Assembly (NCBI RefSeq): GCF_050107595.1
Contig: NZ_JBNILH010000005.1
Coordinates: 186,001-250,000 of the forward strand
From: Bacillus_AB infantis_C
Lineage (GTDB): Bacteria; Bacillota; Bacilli; Bacillales; Cytobacillaceae
DNA: 64,000 nucleotides
Direction: 5' to 3'
Part shown: positions 52,676-61,397 of the stretch, piece by piece
How the letters are laid out: every line of letters begins with the position of its first letter
Numbering within the stretch: the stretch's first letter is position 1
Made by a program: the position numbers and the translations under genes
Notes under the pieces: model-generated
What the model saw: the letters and a program-made list of their open reading frames with translations, nothing else
What the model was told of the DNA's origin: nothing
The model's database searches: none

Positions 52676-52784
52676 TCTTAGAAAATCCCTGAGCGGCTTC
52701 TCCTTTTTCTTTGTGATTCTTATCAATTTCCTCTTTCTGCTGCTTATTATGTGATTATTTTGATCAATAAACCTTCCATCACGA

Positions 52785-52816
52785 AAACAAGCTTCAGCGA
52801 CGGCAGAAGCTTGTTT
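52785..52816 (-). terminator. Intrinsic terminator of the kynurenine operon
   Basis: AAACAAGCTTC (52785-52795) pairs with GAAGCTTGTTT (52806-52816), just after the kynA stop at 52823; TTTCG follows on the minus strand. Confidence 0.85.
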
Positions 52817-52822
52817 CCTCAT

Positions 52823-53521
52823 TTATAAAGGCTTAGGATCATAGCTGGATCCGGTAAGATCCGTCAGCTCGCAGACAGCATCCCAGGCCAGCGGATAAAA
52901 TTCATGCTTGGCACCGCGCTCAAGGGCCTGTGCCGGAATGCCCTTCAGGCTTTTCGTGCGCAGTCCGATCATCCTTCTGACCAGCTGGATGTGGGAATGG
53001 CGGAAAGTCTGGAAATACTCGTCAAATGTGAGCAGATTCTTCAAGAGCCTGTAAAGCGTCCGATTGCTGTCCGGTTTTTCTAGGAGCTGCAGCACTGTCC
53101 TGTTTTCTTTATTTATCAGCTGTTCGAACGGTTCCCAAAGCTTCGGCCCTTCCTTTAGAATGCTGTTGAATCCAGGAGAATCCTGGCCGCTCCCCCTTCC
53201 AAGGAACAGCCTGATGGTGTGATAGTCCGCAGGTGTGATGGCTTTTACGAGATCGAAAACGGGCGGGAGCTGGCGCAAATGCTCAATAATCCGGTCAAGC
53301 AGTAGGCTCGCCCCTTCGGCATCTCCTTTTTTCATGCTCTTGCATGACCGGTCCAGATATTGAAGGATCAGCTTGAAGTGCAGTTCCGCAATCTGGTGGA
53401 CTGTCTGGAAAGTGAGCTCATCCTCACAGCAGAGCTCATCTTCTTCCTTCTGAAGGCTGAGCAGTTCTTGTGTGCGGATGTATTTTTCATAGTCGGTAGG
53501 CTGTTTGCTTTCCTCTTTCAC
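52823..53521 (-). CDS. kynA: Tryptophan 2,3-dioxygenase
   Basis: Heme enzyme that opens tryptophan to N-formylkynurenine. 232 aa, shorter than the usual ~270-280. Recognisable: YEKYIRTQELLSLQ, DELTFQTVHQIAELHFKLI with the active-site His of the IHQ-type helix, RGSGQDSPGFN and the proximal heme ligand His in TFRHSHIQLVRRMIG. The sequence is divergent from classical KynA and may be a compact subtype. Third gene of kynU-kynB-kynA, 15 bp after kynB; context makes the assignment strong. Confidence 0.87.
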   Translation of the reverse strand: MKEESKQPTDYEKYIRTQELLSLQKEEDELCCEDELTFQTVHQIAELHFKLILQYLDRSCKSMKKGDAEGASLLLDRIIEHLRQLPPVFDLVKAITPADYHTIRLFLGRGSGQDSPGFNSILKEGPKLWEPFEQLINKENRTVLQLLEKPDSNRTLYRLLKNLLTFDEYFQTFRHSHIQLVRRMIGLRTKSLKGIPAQALERGAKHEFYPLAWDAVCELTDLTGSSYDPKPL

Positions 53522-53536
53522 AGTATCACTCCCATT

Positions 53537-54160
53537 TCAATCAGGATATTTTCTGAGCACTGCGCGCACTGGGCTTCCATCAGCATATTCGATCGGGAGG
53601 GGAAGTGCGATTAATTCGTAGACTCCCGGTTCTGCTTTACTTAAATCCAGCCCCTCAAGAATATGGATCCCGCATCTCTGAAGCTCATGATGGGCGGTAA
53701 GCTCCTTGCTGTCCAGCCTATCAACGGACGGTACATCGACACCAATAAGCCTGACGCCTTTTTCAGCTAAAAACGGCCCAATGTCAGGATTTAAAAAGGT
53801 GATTTCTTCTGGAAACACAGCAGCATCCCTCCATGATCCCGTCTTTAACAGAACCCTCTCAGCACCGTGAAAATCAATTCCTTCGAGCTCTTTCTTCCCG
53901 ATGCGGTCTGAGCCTGCAGCATCGACAACCAGCGCTTTTCCTATATACACTTCAAGCGGAATATCTGTCATCCGGTACCCTTCTGAGTCAAAATGGAAAG
54001 GGGAATCCACATGGGTGCCGGTGTGTATGCTCATTGTCAGCTTCCCTACATTCACAGAGCCGCTCTCTTCCTTAGGCCAGCTGACTTCATAGGCAAAAGC
54101 TGTATCTCCCGGCCAGACAGGCATTCCTTTGTGAAGCTTCCTCGAAATATCGATGATCAT
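53537..54160 (-). CDS. kynB: Kynurenine formamidase
   Basis: 207 aa metal-dependent cyclase-fold hydrolase: DISRKLHKGMPVWPGDTAF, metal motif IHTGTHVDSPFHF (H, H, D), GKKELEGIDF, GVDVPSVDRLDSKELTAHHEL and ILEGLDLSKAEPG. Converts N-formylkynurenine to kynurenine and formate. 13 bp after kynU. Confidence 0.95.
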   Translation of the reverse strand: MIIDISRKLHKGMPVWPGDTAFAYEVSWPKEESGSVNVGKLTMSIHTGTHVDSPFHFDSEGYRMTDIPLEVYIGKALVVDAAGSDRIGKKELEGIDFHGAERVLLKTGSWRDAAVFPEEITFLNPDIGPFLAEKGVRLIGVDVPSVDRLDSKELTAHHELQRCGIHILEGLDLSKAEPGVYELIALPLPIEYADGSPVRAVLRKYPD

Positions 54161-54173
54161 CTTCTTTTACTCC

Positions 54174-55445
54174 TTATGCGATGATTTCGCGCTTGTTTTC
54201 AAACTTTTCATAGGTTCTGTTTTCCATGATGTCCCTTAAAATGGACACGGCCCTCCAGATATCATTGTAAGAGGTATAAAAGGCAACCGGAGCGAGCCTG
54301 ATGATATTCGGAGCACGGAAATCCGGTACGACACCTTTTTCTTTCAATGCTTTGCAGATCCTTGCCGCATCCGGATGCTCAAGAGCAATATGACCTCCCC
54401 GCCTTACATCTTCTCTCGGCGTCCCGATTGCAAGTCCATAGCCGGACAGATACGCATCTGCCAATTCCATCAGGTATCCTGTTGCTTTCAAAGATTTCTC
54501 TCTGATTCTATCGATGCCGGCTTCCTCAAACATCTCAAGCGATCCTAAGAGCGGAGCGGCACTTAATATATGTGGCGTCCCAATTTGAAAAGCGCCTGCA
54601 TCCTGTGCCGGTGTGAAGGTATGCTCCATGTCGAACTGTCTGCTTTTATCCGAACCGAACCAGCCGGATAAGCCTGGCATCCTGCCAAAATGCTTTTTGT
54701 TCACATAAAGGCCTCCGATTCCCCCAGGTCCGCTGTTCATATATTTATAGCTGCACCAATAGGCGAAATCTGTGCCCCATTCTGAAAAATGGTGAGGAAC
54801 CGCTCCTGCAGAGTGGCAGGCATCGAAACCGATAAGGATGCCCCTCTTATGTGCTTCCTTCGTGAGCCGTTCAATATCCAGAAGCTGTCCGCTTCTATAC
54901 AGAACAGTCGGAAGGATGATCAGGCAGATTTCATCTGTCATCGCCTCTATAATGTCTTCCTCGGTGATGGTCCTGCCATCCCTGCTCTTTACCTGGACGA
55001 GATGCTCTTCAGGCTGCAGCCCCTTTAACTTTAGCTGTGACTGCAAAGCATAAATATCCGATGGGAAATTCAATTCGTCGGCCAATATTTTGGTTCGCTT
55101 GCCTTCCGGCTTGAAAAAGGTTGCAGCAAGCTGGTGGAGATTCGTTGTGGTGGAAGCGGTTCCGATCACTTCTTCAGGCTCTCCTCCAACCAATGCTGCT
55201 GACTGCTGTCCCAATTTTTCCGATAAATAGTACCAAGGGTTTTTGCCGCTCATCCATCCGTCTATGCCTAAGTCTTTCCATGAGTCAAGCATGTCGAGCA
55301 ATGTTTTTTCTGCCCTTGAGGATAAAAGTCCCAGTGAATTGCCATCCAGATAAATCAACTTGTCTTTTATGTAAAATTCTTCTGCAAACTTGCGGAGCGG
55401 ATCCTGGCTATCCAAATAATCTGCTCTCTCTCTTAATTGATTCAA
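54174..55445 (-). CDS. kynU: Kynureninase
   Basis: 423 aa PLP enzyme that splits kynurenine to anthranilate and alanine. IYLDGNSLGLLS, STTTNLHQLAATFF, IGFDACHSAGAVPH and the PLP lysine in FAYWCSYKYMNSGPGG; GTPHILSAAPL near the substrate site. TTG start with GGAGGG 7 bases upstream. First gene of the kyn operon. No 3-hydroxylase is present, so the product is anthranilate, for biosynthesis or quinolone-type use or further breakdown elsewhere. Confidence 0.95.
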   Translation of the reverse strand: MNQLRERADYLDSQDPLRKFAEEFYIKDKLIYLDGNSLGLLSSRAEKTLLDMLDSWKDLGIDGWMSGKNPWYYLSEKLGQQSAALVGGEPEEVIGTASTTTNLHQLAATFFKPEGKRTKILADELNFPSDIYALQSQLKLKGLQPEEHLVQVKSRDGRTITEEDIIEAMTDEICLIILPTVLYRSGQLLDIERLTKEAHKRGILIGFDACHSAGAVPHHFSEWGTDFAYWCSYKYMNSGPGGIGGLYVNKKHFGRMPGLSGWFGSDKSRQFDMEHTFTPAQDAGAFQIGTPHILSAAPLLGSLEMFEEAGIDRIREKSLKATGYLMELADAYLSGYGLAIGTPREDVRRGGHIALEHPDAARICKALKEKGVVPDFRAPNIIRLAPVAFYTSYNDIWRAVSILRDIMENRTYEKFENKREIIA

Positions 55446-55531
55446 GCTATTCCCTCCCTGCTCTCCTTAAAAGGTAAGCCAGAAAAAAGGTATTGTCAAT
55501 ATTCTGAATTAACCTGCTAAACGGAAAAAGA

Positions 55532-55548
55532 ACCTGGCTTAGCCAGGT
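55532..55548 (-). terminator. Intrinsic terminator of the MFS efflux gene
   Basis: ACCTGGCT (55532-55539) pairs with AGCCAGGT (55541-55548); on the minus strand TCTTTTTCC follows. Confidence 0.75.
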
Positions 55549-55562
55549 CCCTGTCCTTTTAT

Positions 55563-57161
55563 TTATTCGCCTTTTGCAGGCTCGGGTGCCTTTGCATCTG
55601 CTGCACTCCTGAGAGGAATTTCCTTCAGGAAGAAGGTAAGAATGACTGCCACCAGCATGGTGATAGTAACAAATAAGAACACACCTGACAATGCATAGCT
55701 GAGGGCCTCCCTGAGCATTGAAATGATATGCTCGAACAGGGAAGCCGCTTCTGCAGGCAGCGAATCCTTAACCTGAGCCAGTTTCTCATGATCCAGGAGA
55801 AGCTGAGGATTCTTCAGTGACTCCAGTTTCCCTGCAAGCTCAGGAGAAGCAGCCATATTATTGGTATTCTGGTTTTGTGACATCGTGGTCATTTTGTCTT
55901 CCATTCGGTTATTCAGCAGGGTTCCCATAATGGCCACACCCACTGTTCCGCCGACAGATCGGAAAAGCTGTGAAGTCGCCGTAGCAACCCCGAGGAATTT
56001 CTGTTCAACCGCATTTTGGACTGTCAGTGTAAACACCGTCATCCCGATTCCGATCCCGAAACCTACAAGAATAAGGAACCCAACAAGTGCGTATTGGGAA
56101 GTATCTGCATCCATCCGTGATAATAAATACAATCCAATGGCAGAAATGCATAATCCGATGATTGCCTGAAGCTTATATTTGCCTGTCTTCGAGATGATCT
56201 GGCCGCCAAGAGCACTGGCGAAAACCAGCCCCAGAGTCATGGCCATCGTCAGGAAGCTCGAGTGAGTGGCTGAATATCCAAGAACACCCTGGATGAAATA
56301 AGGCACATACATAACGCCTCCAAACATGGACACCCCGATGACGAAGCCAATGATATTTGAAATTGTAAAGATGCCGTTCTTGAATAAAAATAGCGGCAAA
56401 ATCGGTGTTTTTACTTTTTTCTCAATTATGATGAAAAGGATGAGTGCAATCACAGCACCGCCGAACAGCATGATAATCTGTGATGAACCCCAGTCATATT
56501 TTGTTCCTGCCCAGGAGAATCCTAATAGAGTGAGAACGATGGTAGCTGTCAGGAATACTGCCCCAACATAATCGACGCTTTCCCCTTTTTTCTTTTCCTG
56601 TGACGGGAACAGCTTCCAAATCAATGCAAGTGCGACAATGCCTAGCGGCAGGAATACCCAGAATACCCATTTCCATTCCAGATTATCAACAATATAACCG
56701 CCGAGCGTCGGCCCGAAAACACTTGATATACCGAACACAGCGCTCATCGCCCCCTGCCACTTCCCTCTCTCGCGGGGCGCAAAAAGGTCCCCAACGGCCG
56801 TAAAGGCGGTAGACATGATCATACCGGCCCCAAAGCCCTGGATGCCGCGGTATGTGATCAGGTCAAAAATATCGGAGGATGTTCCTGATAAAAAGGCGCC
56901 GATAGAAAATATGATGATTCCAATTAAAATAAACGGCTTACGTCCGTATATGTCAGACAGTTTCCCGACAAGTATGGTTGTAATGGCGCTGGTCAGCATA
57001 TAAATCGTGAAAACCCAGCTGTAATAATCAAGTCCGCCCAGTTCAGAAATGATTTTTGGAAGGGCGTTTCCTACGATCGTCTGATTGACTGCGGCAAAAA
57101 ACATTGCAGCAATGATGGCGATCATAATCGTAATTTTTTCTTTTTGGCTTAAATGTTCCAT
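55563..57161 (-). CDS. DHA2-family (14-TM) multidrug efflux MFS transporter
   Basis: 532 aa. First helices IMIAIIAAMFFAAVNQTIVG, motif A GKLSDIYGRKPFIL, motif C GPTLGGYIVDNLEWKWVFWV, and 14 predicted helices with a late extracytoplasmic loop near residues 430-490 rich in Gln/Asn/Met. Proton-driven drug export, as Mdr/LmrB-like proteins. The ATG at 57161 has AGAGG 9 bases upstream; the GTG at 57173 overlaps that site. Likely repressed by the MarR protein encoded 30 bp upstream. Confidence 0.9.
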   Translation of the reverse strand: MEHLSQKEKITIMIAIIAAMFFAAVNQTIVGNALPKIISELGGLDYYSWVFTIYMLTSAITTILVGKLSDIYGRKPFILIGIIIFSIGAFLSGTSSDIFDLITYRGIQGFGAGMIMSTAFTAVGDLFAPRERGKWQGAMSAVFGISSVFGPTLGGYIVDNLEWKWVFWVFLPLGIVALALIWKLFPSQEKKKGESVDYVGAVFLTATIVLTLLGFSWAGTKYDWGSSQIIMLFGGAVIALILFIIIEKKVKTPILPLFLFKNGIFTISNIIGFVIGVSMFGGVMYVPYFIQGVLGYSATHSSFLTMAMTLGLVFASALGGQIISKTGKYKLQAIIGLCISAIGLYLLSRMDADTSQYALVGFLILVGFGIGIGMTVFTLTVQNAVEQKFLGVATATSQLFRSVGGTVGVAIMGTLLNNRMEDKMTTMSQNQNTNNMAASPELAGKLESLKNPQLLLDHEKLAQVKDSLPAEAASLFEHIISMLREALSYALSGVFLFVTITMLVAVILTFFLKEIPLRSAADAKAPEPAKGE

Positions 57162-57191
57162 TCTTTGCTTCACCTCTTGTGATGTCTCTTA

Positions 57192-57590
57192 TTAGTGGAT
57201 CCTGCCCAGCAGGCTGCTTGTCAGAGCAAGCTCTTCATCCGATAAATCACGGAGCTTTTCTTCAAAATAATCTTTGGATACACGCTCCAGCTCTGCTGCC
57301 ATCTTTCTTCCCTCAGTTGTCAGGGACAAGCATACAATTCTTCTGTCGTGTTCGCTTCCGCCACGCACGATCAGTCCTTTGCTAAGCAGCTTTTCGCTGA
57401 CTGCTGTTATATGGCTGCTTGAAACCCCGAGCTCTCCCGCCAGCTGGGAAACTTTACTTTCCCCTTTTTCTGTAAGCTTCCTGAGAACAAGGAATTCATT
57501 AAAAGGAATATACCCGTCAAACAGGCCATGAAAATCTGCTTTTGATTTCTTCACAGTTCCTCTCACTGATGCTATCAGGTCGTAAATCAA
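57192..57590 (-). CDS. MarR-family transcriptional regulator
   Basis: At least 132 aa with a winged-helix core: IPFNEFLVLRKLTEKGE, VSQLAGELGVSSSHITAVSEKLLSKGLI, wing EHDRRIVCLSLTTEGRKMA, and C-terminal dimer helix. First gene of a two-gene unit with the efflux pump, so it probably controls its own operon. Start uncertain: TTG at 57590 has a weak AGGG; an in-frame ATT at 57605 has an excellent AGGGGGG and would add ISRDR, matching typical MarR N-termini. Confidence 0.87.
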   Translation of the reverse strand: MIYDLIASVRGTVKKSKADFHGLFDGYIPFNEFLVLRKLTEKGESKVSQLAGELGVSSSHITAVSEKLLSKGLIVRGGSEHDRRIVCLSLTTEGRKMAAELERVSKDYFEEKLRDLSDEELALTSSLLGRIH

Positions 57591-57640
57591 TCTATCCCTG
57601 CTAATTGGTATCCCCCCTGCTTCCGTTTACCAGATAAATA

Positions 57641-57664
57641 ATTAACTTTGTGAACTATTAACTT
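57641..57664. promoter_or_regulatory. Candidate MarR operator: ATTAACTT direct repeats
   Basis: ATTAACTT at 57641-57648 and again at 57657-57664, 16 bp apart, in the promoter region of the MarR/efflux unit. Assigned by position only. Confidence 0.35.
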
Positions 57665-57706
57665 AAGCAACTATAATCCTATGCTTTCTTTTTGTCAACA
57701 TAAAAA

Positions 57707-57733
57707 AACCAAAAGCATTTCAAGCTTTTGGTT
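57707..57733 (-). terminator. Intrinsic terminator of the second MFS gene
   Basis: AACCAAAAGC (57707-57716) pairs with GCTTTTGGTT (57724-57733); seven T follow on the minus strand. Confidence 0.9.
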
Positions 57734-57742
57734 TTGGTTAAT

Positions 57743-59023
57743 TTAGAAAATATTTCTGGCTAGTTTTAATGAATGTCCCTTTGATTTCCTTAAATAGACG
57801 AATAGGCACAAGAAGAATATCGCACCTGCTCCTCTCAGGACTGAAGAAACTGTCATAGCAGCATTCATGCCGGCCGCTTCAAGAAGGAATACCCCAAACT
57901 GCGGCGCAATGAAGGCAACGAGTGCCAGCAAAATATTATAGTTCGAAATACAGATGCTGCGTGTTTCCTCTTCAGTTACCTCCAGCAGCTGGTTGAAGAG
58001 CAGCAGCACGGTGCCTGAAACAAACAGACCGGAAAAGAAATTGACGATAACCAGATACACCATATTCGGCGACAGGATTGTCAGCACAGGTGCCGATGCC
58101 ATACCCAAAGATACAAGAATCATCATTTTCGCATTAGTGTGTTTATCAGCCATCCTTCCCCACCATTTAAAGCTCACAATCTGAGCAAGCTGATTCGCAA
58201 CAGTGAAAAGGCTGATCCAAAGTGCCGTGGCGCCGGCAATCTTGATCTGATAGATGCTGAAAAGCGACCAGGCCATCTGCCACCCGAAATTAAAAAATAG
58301 ACTGCAGATGATAAAATACAAGAAAGGCTTGTGCCTGAAAACATGAAGGCCGATGCTTAGTTTTTTCTCCGCTTTCCTGCTGGACTTTGGCTCTTCATGC
58401 TTGAACAAATAGTACACTTCCGCCAGTCCGATCAAAAACGCGGCTAAAAATAAAACCTGGAAAGGCAGAGCATTGGACTGGTCAAACTGCTGCAGAAGAA
58501 TGCCGATTGCGAAAGTAGAAAGCATGCCGACAATGGTCATTACTTTGTTCCGCTCGGAGAAGAAACCGCTCCGGCGGCTGTCAGGTATCAGATCGCCGAT
58601 GAAGGACTGCCAGCTCAGATTGGCAATCGAACCTGGAAAATTCATCAGGCCGACAAGGAGGACAAATATCCACCCTCTCATCTCCTCAGACAGATACACA
58701 AGCAAAAACATCGCTAAAAGGAAAAAACGCGCGGCCAGGAAGGAGTAAGCGGTAAGCCGCTTCTTTTCTTCCATCCTGCCTATAAGCAGGGAGCCGATCA
58801 CCATGGCAAAAATTCCGATAAACTGAGGCAGGGAGCTGATCAGTCCAACCTGGTAGTTCGAAACCCCAAGTACACTGATCGCAAACAGAGGGAAATAATT
58901 GGTGCTGATGTTCAAAATGACAGTAGTAGCAATCCCATTGCGGATGCTGAGCTTCTCATTTGCATCGACAGCCGAAGCCGGTCGGGCCATATATACATCT
59001 TCTTTCATTGTAGAATTTTTCAT
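57743..59023 (-). CDS. MFS transporter, 12-TM, substrate unknown
   Basis: About 426 aa with 12 predicted helices (NISTNYFPLFAISVLGVSNY, GSLLIGRMEEKKRL, SIANLSWQSFIGDLIPDSRRSG in blocks, WWGRMADKHTNAKMMIL). The SWQSFIGDLIPDSRRSGFF type element between TM4 and TM5 resembles MFS proteins of the YfkL/MelB-distant group; no substrate can be assigned. The start may be ATG 59023 or TTG 59029; AAGGA precedes both. Confidence 0.82.
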   Translation of the reverse strand: MKNSTMKEDVYMARPASAVDANEKLSIRNGIATTVILNISTNYFPLFAISVLGVSNYQVGLISSLPQFIGIFAMVIGSLLIGRMEEKKRLTAYSFLAARFFLLAMFLLVYLSEEMRGWIFVLLVGLMNFPGSIANLSWQSFIGDLIPDSRRSGFFSERNKVMTIVGMLSTFAIGILLQQFDQSNALPFQVLFLAAFLIGLAEVYYLFKHEEPKSSRKAEKKLSIGLHVFRHKPFLYFIICSLFFNFGWQMAWSLFSIYQIKIAGATALWISLFTVANQLAQIVSFKWWGRMADKHTNAKMMILVSLGMASAPVLTILSPNMVYLVIVNFFSGLFVSGTVLLLFNQLLEVTEEETRSICISNYNILLALVAFIAPQFGVFLLEAAGMNAAMTVSSVLRGAGAIFFLCLFVYLRKSKGHSLKLARNIF

Positions 59024-59177
59024 AAACAATAATTTCCTTAGCTATCATAGTCTCTCAGCAAAACCGTTGCAAGTGCTTTTTATACATTTTTTGTGAATTT
59101 TTCACTGCCGGCTGCAGATGGATTGTAAACACCCCTTCCTTCCTTTAAACTGTTAGGGAACGAAAGGAGCCATACTC

Positions 59178-59603
59178 TTGAAAAAAATAATGGATCATAT
59201 TGGCATCGCCGTACGCGATATAGACAGCACCCTCGCATTTTACACAAACATACTGAATGCTGAACTGATTGACAGATACGTAAGTGAAGCACCCGGCGTC
59301 GAAAGCGAAGTCTGCATATTAGAGGTTAATGGCGACCGGATCGAACTGCTGGCACCGACAAATAATACAACCTCCCCCATCGCCCGGTTCATCAAGCAAA
59401 AAGGAAAAGGCGTCCACCATATCGCCTACCGGGTGCCTGATTTAATGAAGGCAATCGCTGACCTGGAAAACAGCGGAATCCGGATTCTTGAGGATTCTCT
59501 CAGGACAAACAAGCATGGCAGGAGGCTTGTGTATCTGAATCCTGCTGATACAGAAGGAACCATCATTGAGTATTGTGATTATCCCGGGATAGTAAACAAG
59601 TAG
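59178..59603 (+). CDS. mce: Methylmalonyl-CoA epimerase (VOC family)
   Basis: 141 aa single-chain VOC enzyme. Metal ligands in MDHIGIAVRD (H), GVHHIAYRVPD (H) and TIIEYCDYP (E); the length and FIKQKGKGVHHIA match methylmalonyl-CoA epimerases of Bacilli. Interconverts (R)- and (S)-methylmalonyl-CoA in propionyl-CoA use, which would handle products of odd-chain or branched substrates. No mutase gene is adjacent. TTG start with AAAGGAG upstream. Confidence 0.88.
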   Translation: MKKIMDHIGIAVRDIDSTLAFYTNILNAELIDRYVSEAPGVESEVCILEVNGDRIELLAPTNNTTSPIARFIKQKGKGVHHIAYRVPDLMKAIADLENSGIRILEDSLRTNKHGRRLVYLNPADTEGTIIEYCDYPGIVNK

Positions 59604-59606
59604 TTA

Positions 59607-59637
59607 AAACCGCCTTCTCTAAATTGGAAGGCGGTTT
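59607..59637 (+). terminator. Intrinsic terminator after mce
   Basis: AAACCGCCTTC (59607-59617) pairs with GAAGGCGGTTT (59627-59637), followed by T run. Confidence 0.92.
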
Positions 59638-59748
59638 TTTCTTTTTTATCCTTTAATGACAAAAGACCTTCCCTGTCAGAGGGGTCTTAAAGTATACTTT
59701 ATAAGACTGATAATCTTTCAATAGATTTATACTACTGGAGTACATTAC

Positions 59749-61323
59749 ATGACCAATGAATTGATACTATATAAATCGCTAGTAGCTTTTTCAGGAGTAT
59801 TAAGCTTATGCCTATGCCTATTCGCCTTCTTTAAGCTAAAAGGTGCTCCAGGTGTTAAACCATATATCATCGCGACCATTTTATCGTCACTCTTTTCCTT
59901 TTTCTATGTATTTGAGCTGTCCAGTTCCACACTGAAGGGCATCAAATTATGGTTAAGTATGGAATACCTTGTCATGCCCTATATTCCTGCCTTTATCTTC
60001 ATAATGTGTGCTGAATACGCAGGGCATAAACTCAAGCCCTGGGCCCATTATATTCTTTTCCTTATTCCCAGCATAACCATCTTCATGCATGCAACAAACG
60101 GCCTTCACCACCTGTACTATACCGCTGTTGAGATGAAAGATGATGCGCCCTTTCCAATTGCCGATCTGGAATACGGCCCTTTCTTTTATGTTCATGCTTT
60201 TTATTTGTTCATATGTCTGACGGTCAGTGTCCTGACATTGCTTCTTCAGCTTAAAGGTGCATCCCTTTTGTTCAGAATCCAATTATTGGCCATGGCAGCC
60301 GGGCTGATATTCCCGATTCTTGCCAATTATTTTTACTTAAATGACCTTAGCCCCTATGGCATTGACCTTGGGCCGGTGTCCATGAGCTTATCTTATCTTT
60401 TCCACTGGGCAGCTTTAATGTCTTTTAAAATGTTCGATGTTACTCCCATATTGAGAGATACGGTTTTTGACAGAATGAAAGAAGGCGTGATTGTCCTGAA
60501 TACGAAGGATATCATCCTTGACTACAATTCGGGCATGCGCCAAATCATGCCCTTCCTCAAGCCTTCTGTAATCGGGAAGCCTTTTACAGAGGCCTTTGCC
60601 GGCTCTGGCACACTCGGGAAAATCATTGAGAATGGCATGGACTGTGACTATGCATGGATGCAGGGTGATAAAAAGATCCACCACCAGGTCCAAATGTCAG
60701 ACGTTGAAGATAAAAACGGACTTCCAATCGGCCGGATCATTTCATTCGTCAATATTACTGAAAAAATAGCTATCCAGGAAAGGCTGAAAGAACTGGCATC
60801 TATCGACGGCCTTACCCAGGTGTTTAACCGGACCTATTTTTTGAAGCAATCTCTGAACTCACTTGACGGCATAGGCCCGAACGGAGGAAATGTCTCCTTA
60901 ATCATGTTTGACATCGACCATTTTAAAAAAATCAATGATGACTATGGCCATGAAACTGGCGATATTGTCCTCTCCCAAATAGCTGGGATAGCCAAAGAAA
61001 GCATACGGGAGTCTGATGTGATAGGCAGATATGGAGGAGAAGAATTTATCATTTTCCTGCCGAATACTTCTTTTGACGAAGCCTATGATATAGCTGAAGC
61101 GATACGGCTGAACGTGTCAGGACATTACACCAAGGCCGGTCAGGCTGTTGTGCATGCAACACTGAGCTTGGGCGTTTCACATATATTTCTTTTTCCGCAG
61201 GTATTGGACGATCCTATTCAATTTCTGACGAGAGAAGCCGACCAGGCTTTGTACGCCGCCAAAAGGAATGGGCGGAATAATGTTCAGCGGTTTGTGAGGG
61301 AAATAGAGTTGACGGAAGTTTAA
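59749..61323 (+). CDS. Membrane diguanylate cyclase (7TM-PAS-GGDEF)
   Basis: 524 aa. N-terminal seven hydrophobic helices (~5-225) of the histidine-kinase-associated 7TM sensor type, a PAS-like domain (~235-345, FDRMKEGVIVLNTKDIILDYN in blocks) and a GGDEF domain (~355-515) with SIDGLTQVFNR, FDIDHFKKINDDYGHETGD and the active-site GGEEF in GRYGGEEFIIFLP. No RxxD inhibitory site is obvious, and catalysis is expected. It makes c-di-GMP; the HD-GYP protein at 4045-4941 could oppose it. A weak GGAG lies before the ATG. Confidence 0.9.
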   Translation: MTNELILYKSLVAFSGVLSLCLCLFAFFKLKGAPGVKPYIIATILSSLFSFFYVFELSSSTLKGIKLWLSMEYLVMPYIPAFIFIMCAEYAGHKLKPWAHYILFLIPSITIFMHATNGLHHLYYTAVEMKDDAPFPIADLEYGPFFYVHAFYLFICLTVSVLTLLLQLKGASLLFRIQLLAMAAGLIFPILANYFYLNDLSPYGIDLGPVSMSLSYLFHWAALMSFKMFDVTPILRDTVFDRMKEGVIVLNTKDIILDYNSGMRQIMPFLKPSVIGKPFTEAFAGSGTLGKIIENGMDCDYAWMQGDKKIHHQVQMSDVEDKNGLPIGRIISFVNITEKIAIQERLKELASIDGLTQVFNRTYFLKQSLNSLDGIGPNGGNVSLIMFDIDHFKKINDDYGHETGDIVLSQIAGIAKESIRESDVIGRYGGEEFIIFLPNTSFDEAYDIAEAIRLNVSGHYTKAGQAVVHATLSLGVSHIFLFPQVLDDPIQFLTREADQALYAAKRNGRNNVQRFVREIELTEV

Positions 61324-61327
61324 GCGG

Positions 61328-61356
61328 GAACAGGCAGGTATATTGTACGCCTGTTC
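61328..61356 (+). terminator. Intrinsic terminator after the diguanylate cyclase gene
   Basis: GAACAGGC (61328-61335) pairs with GCCTGTTC (61349-61356), followed by TTTTTG. Confidence 0.8.
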
Positions 61357-61397
61357 TTTTTGTTTATGTTAAAATATGACAAAAGGAGTGATGATAG

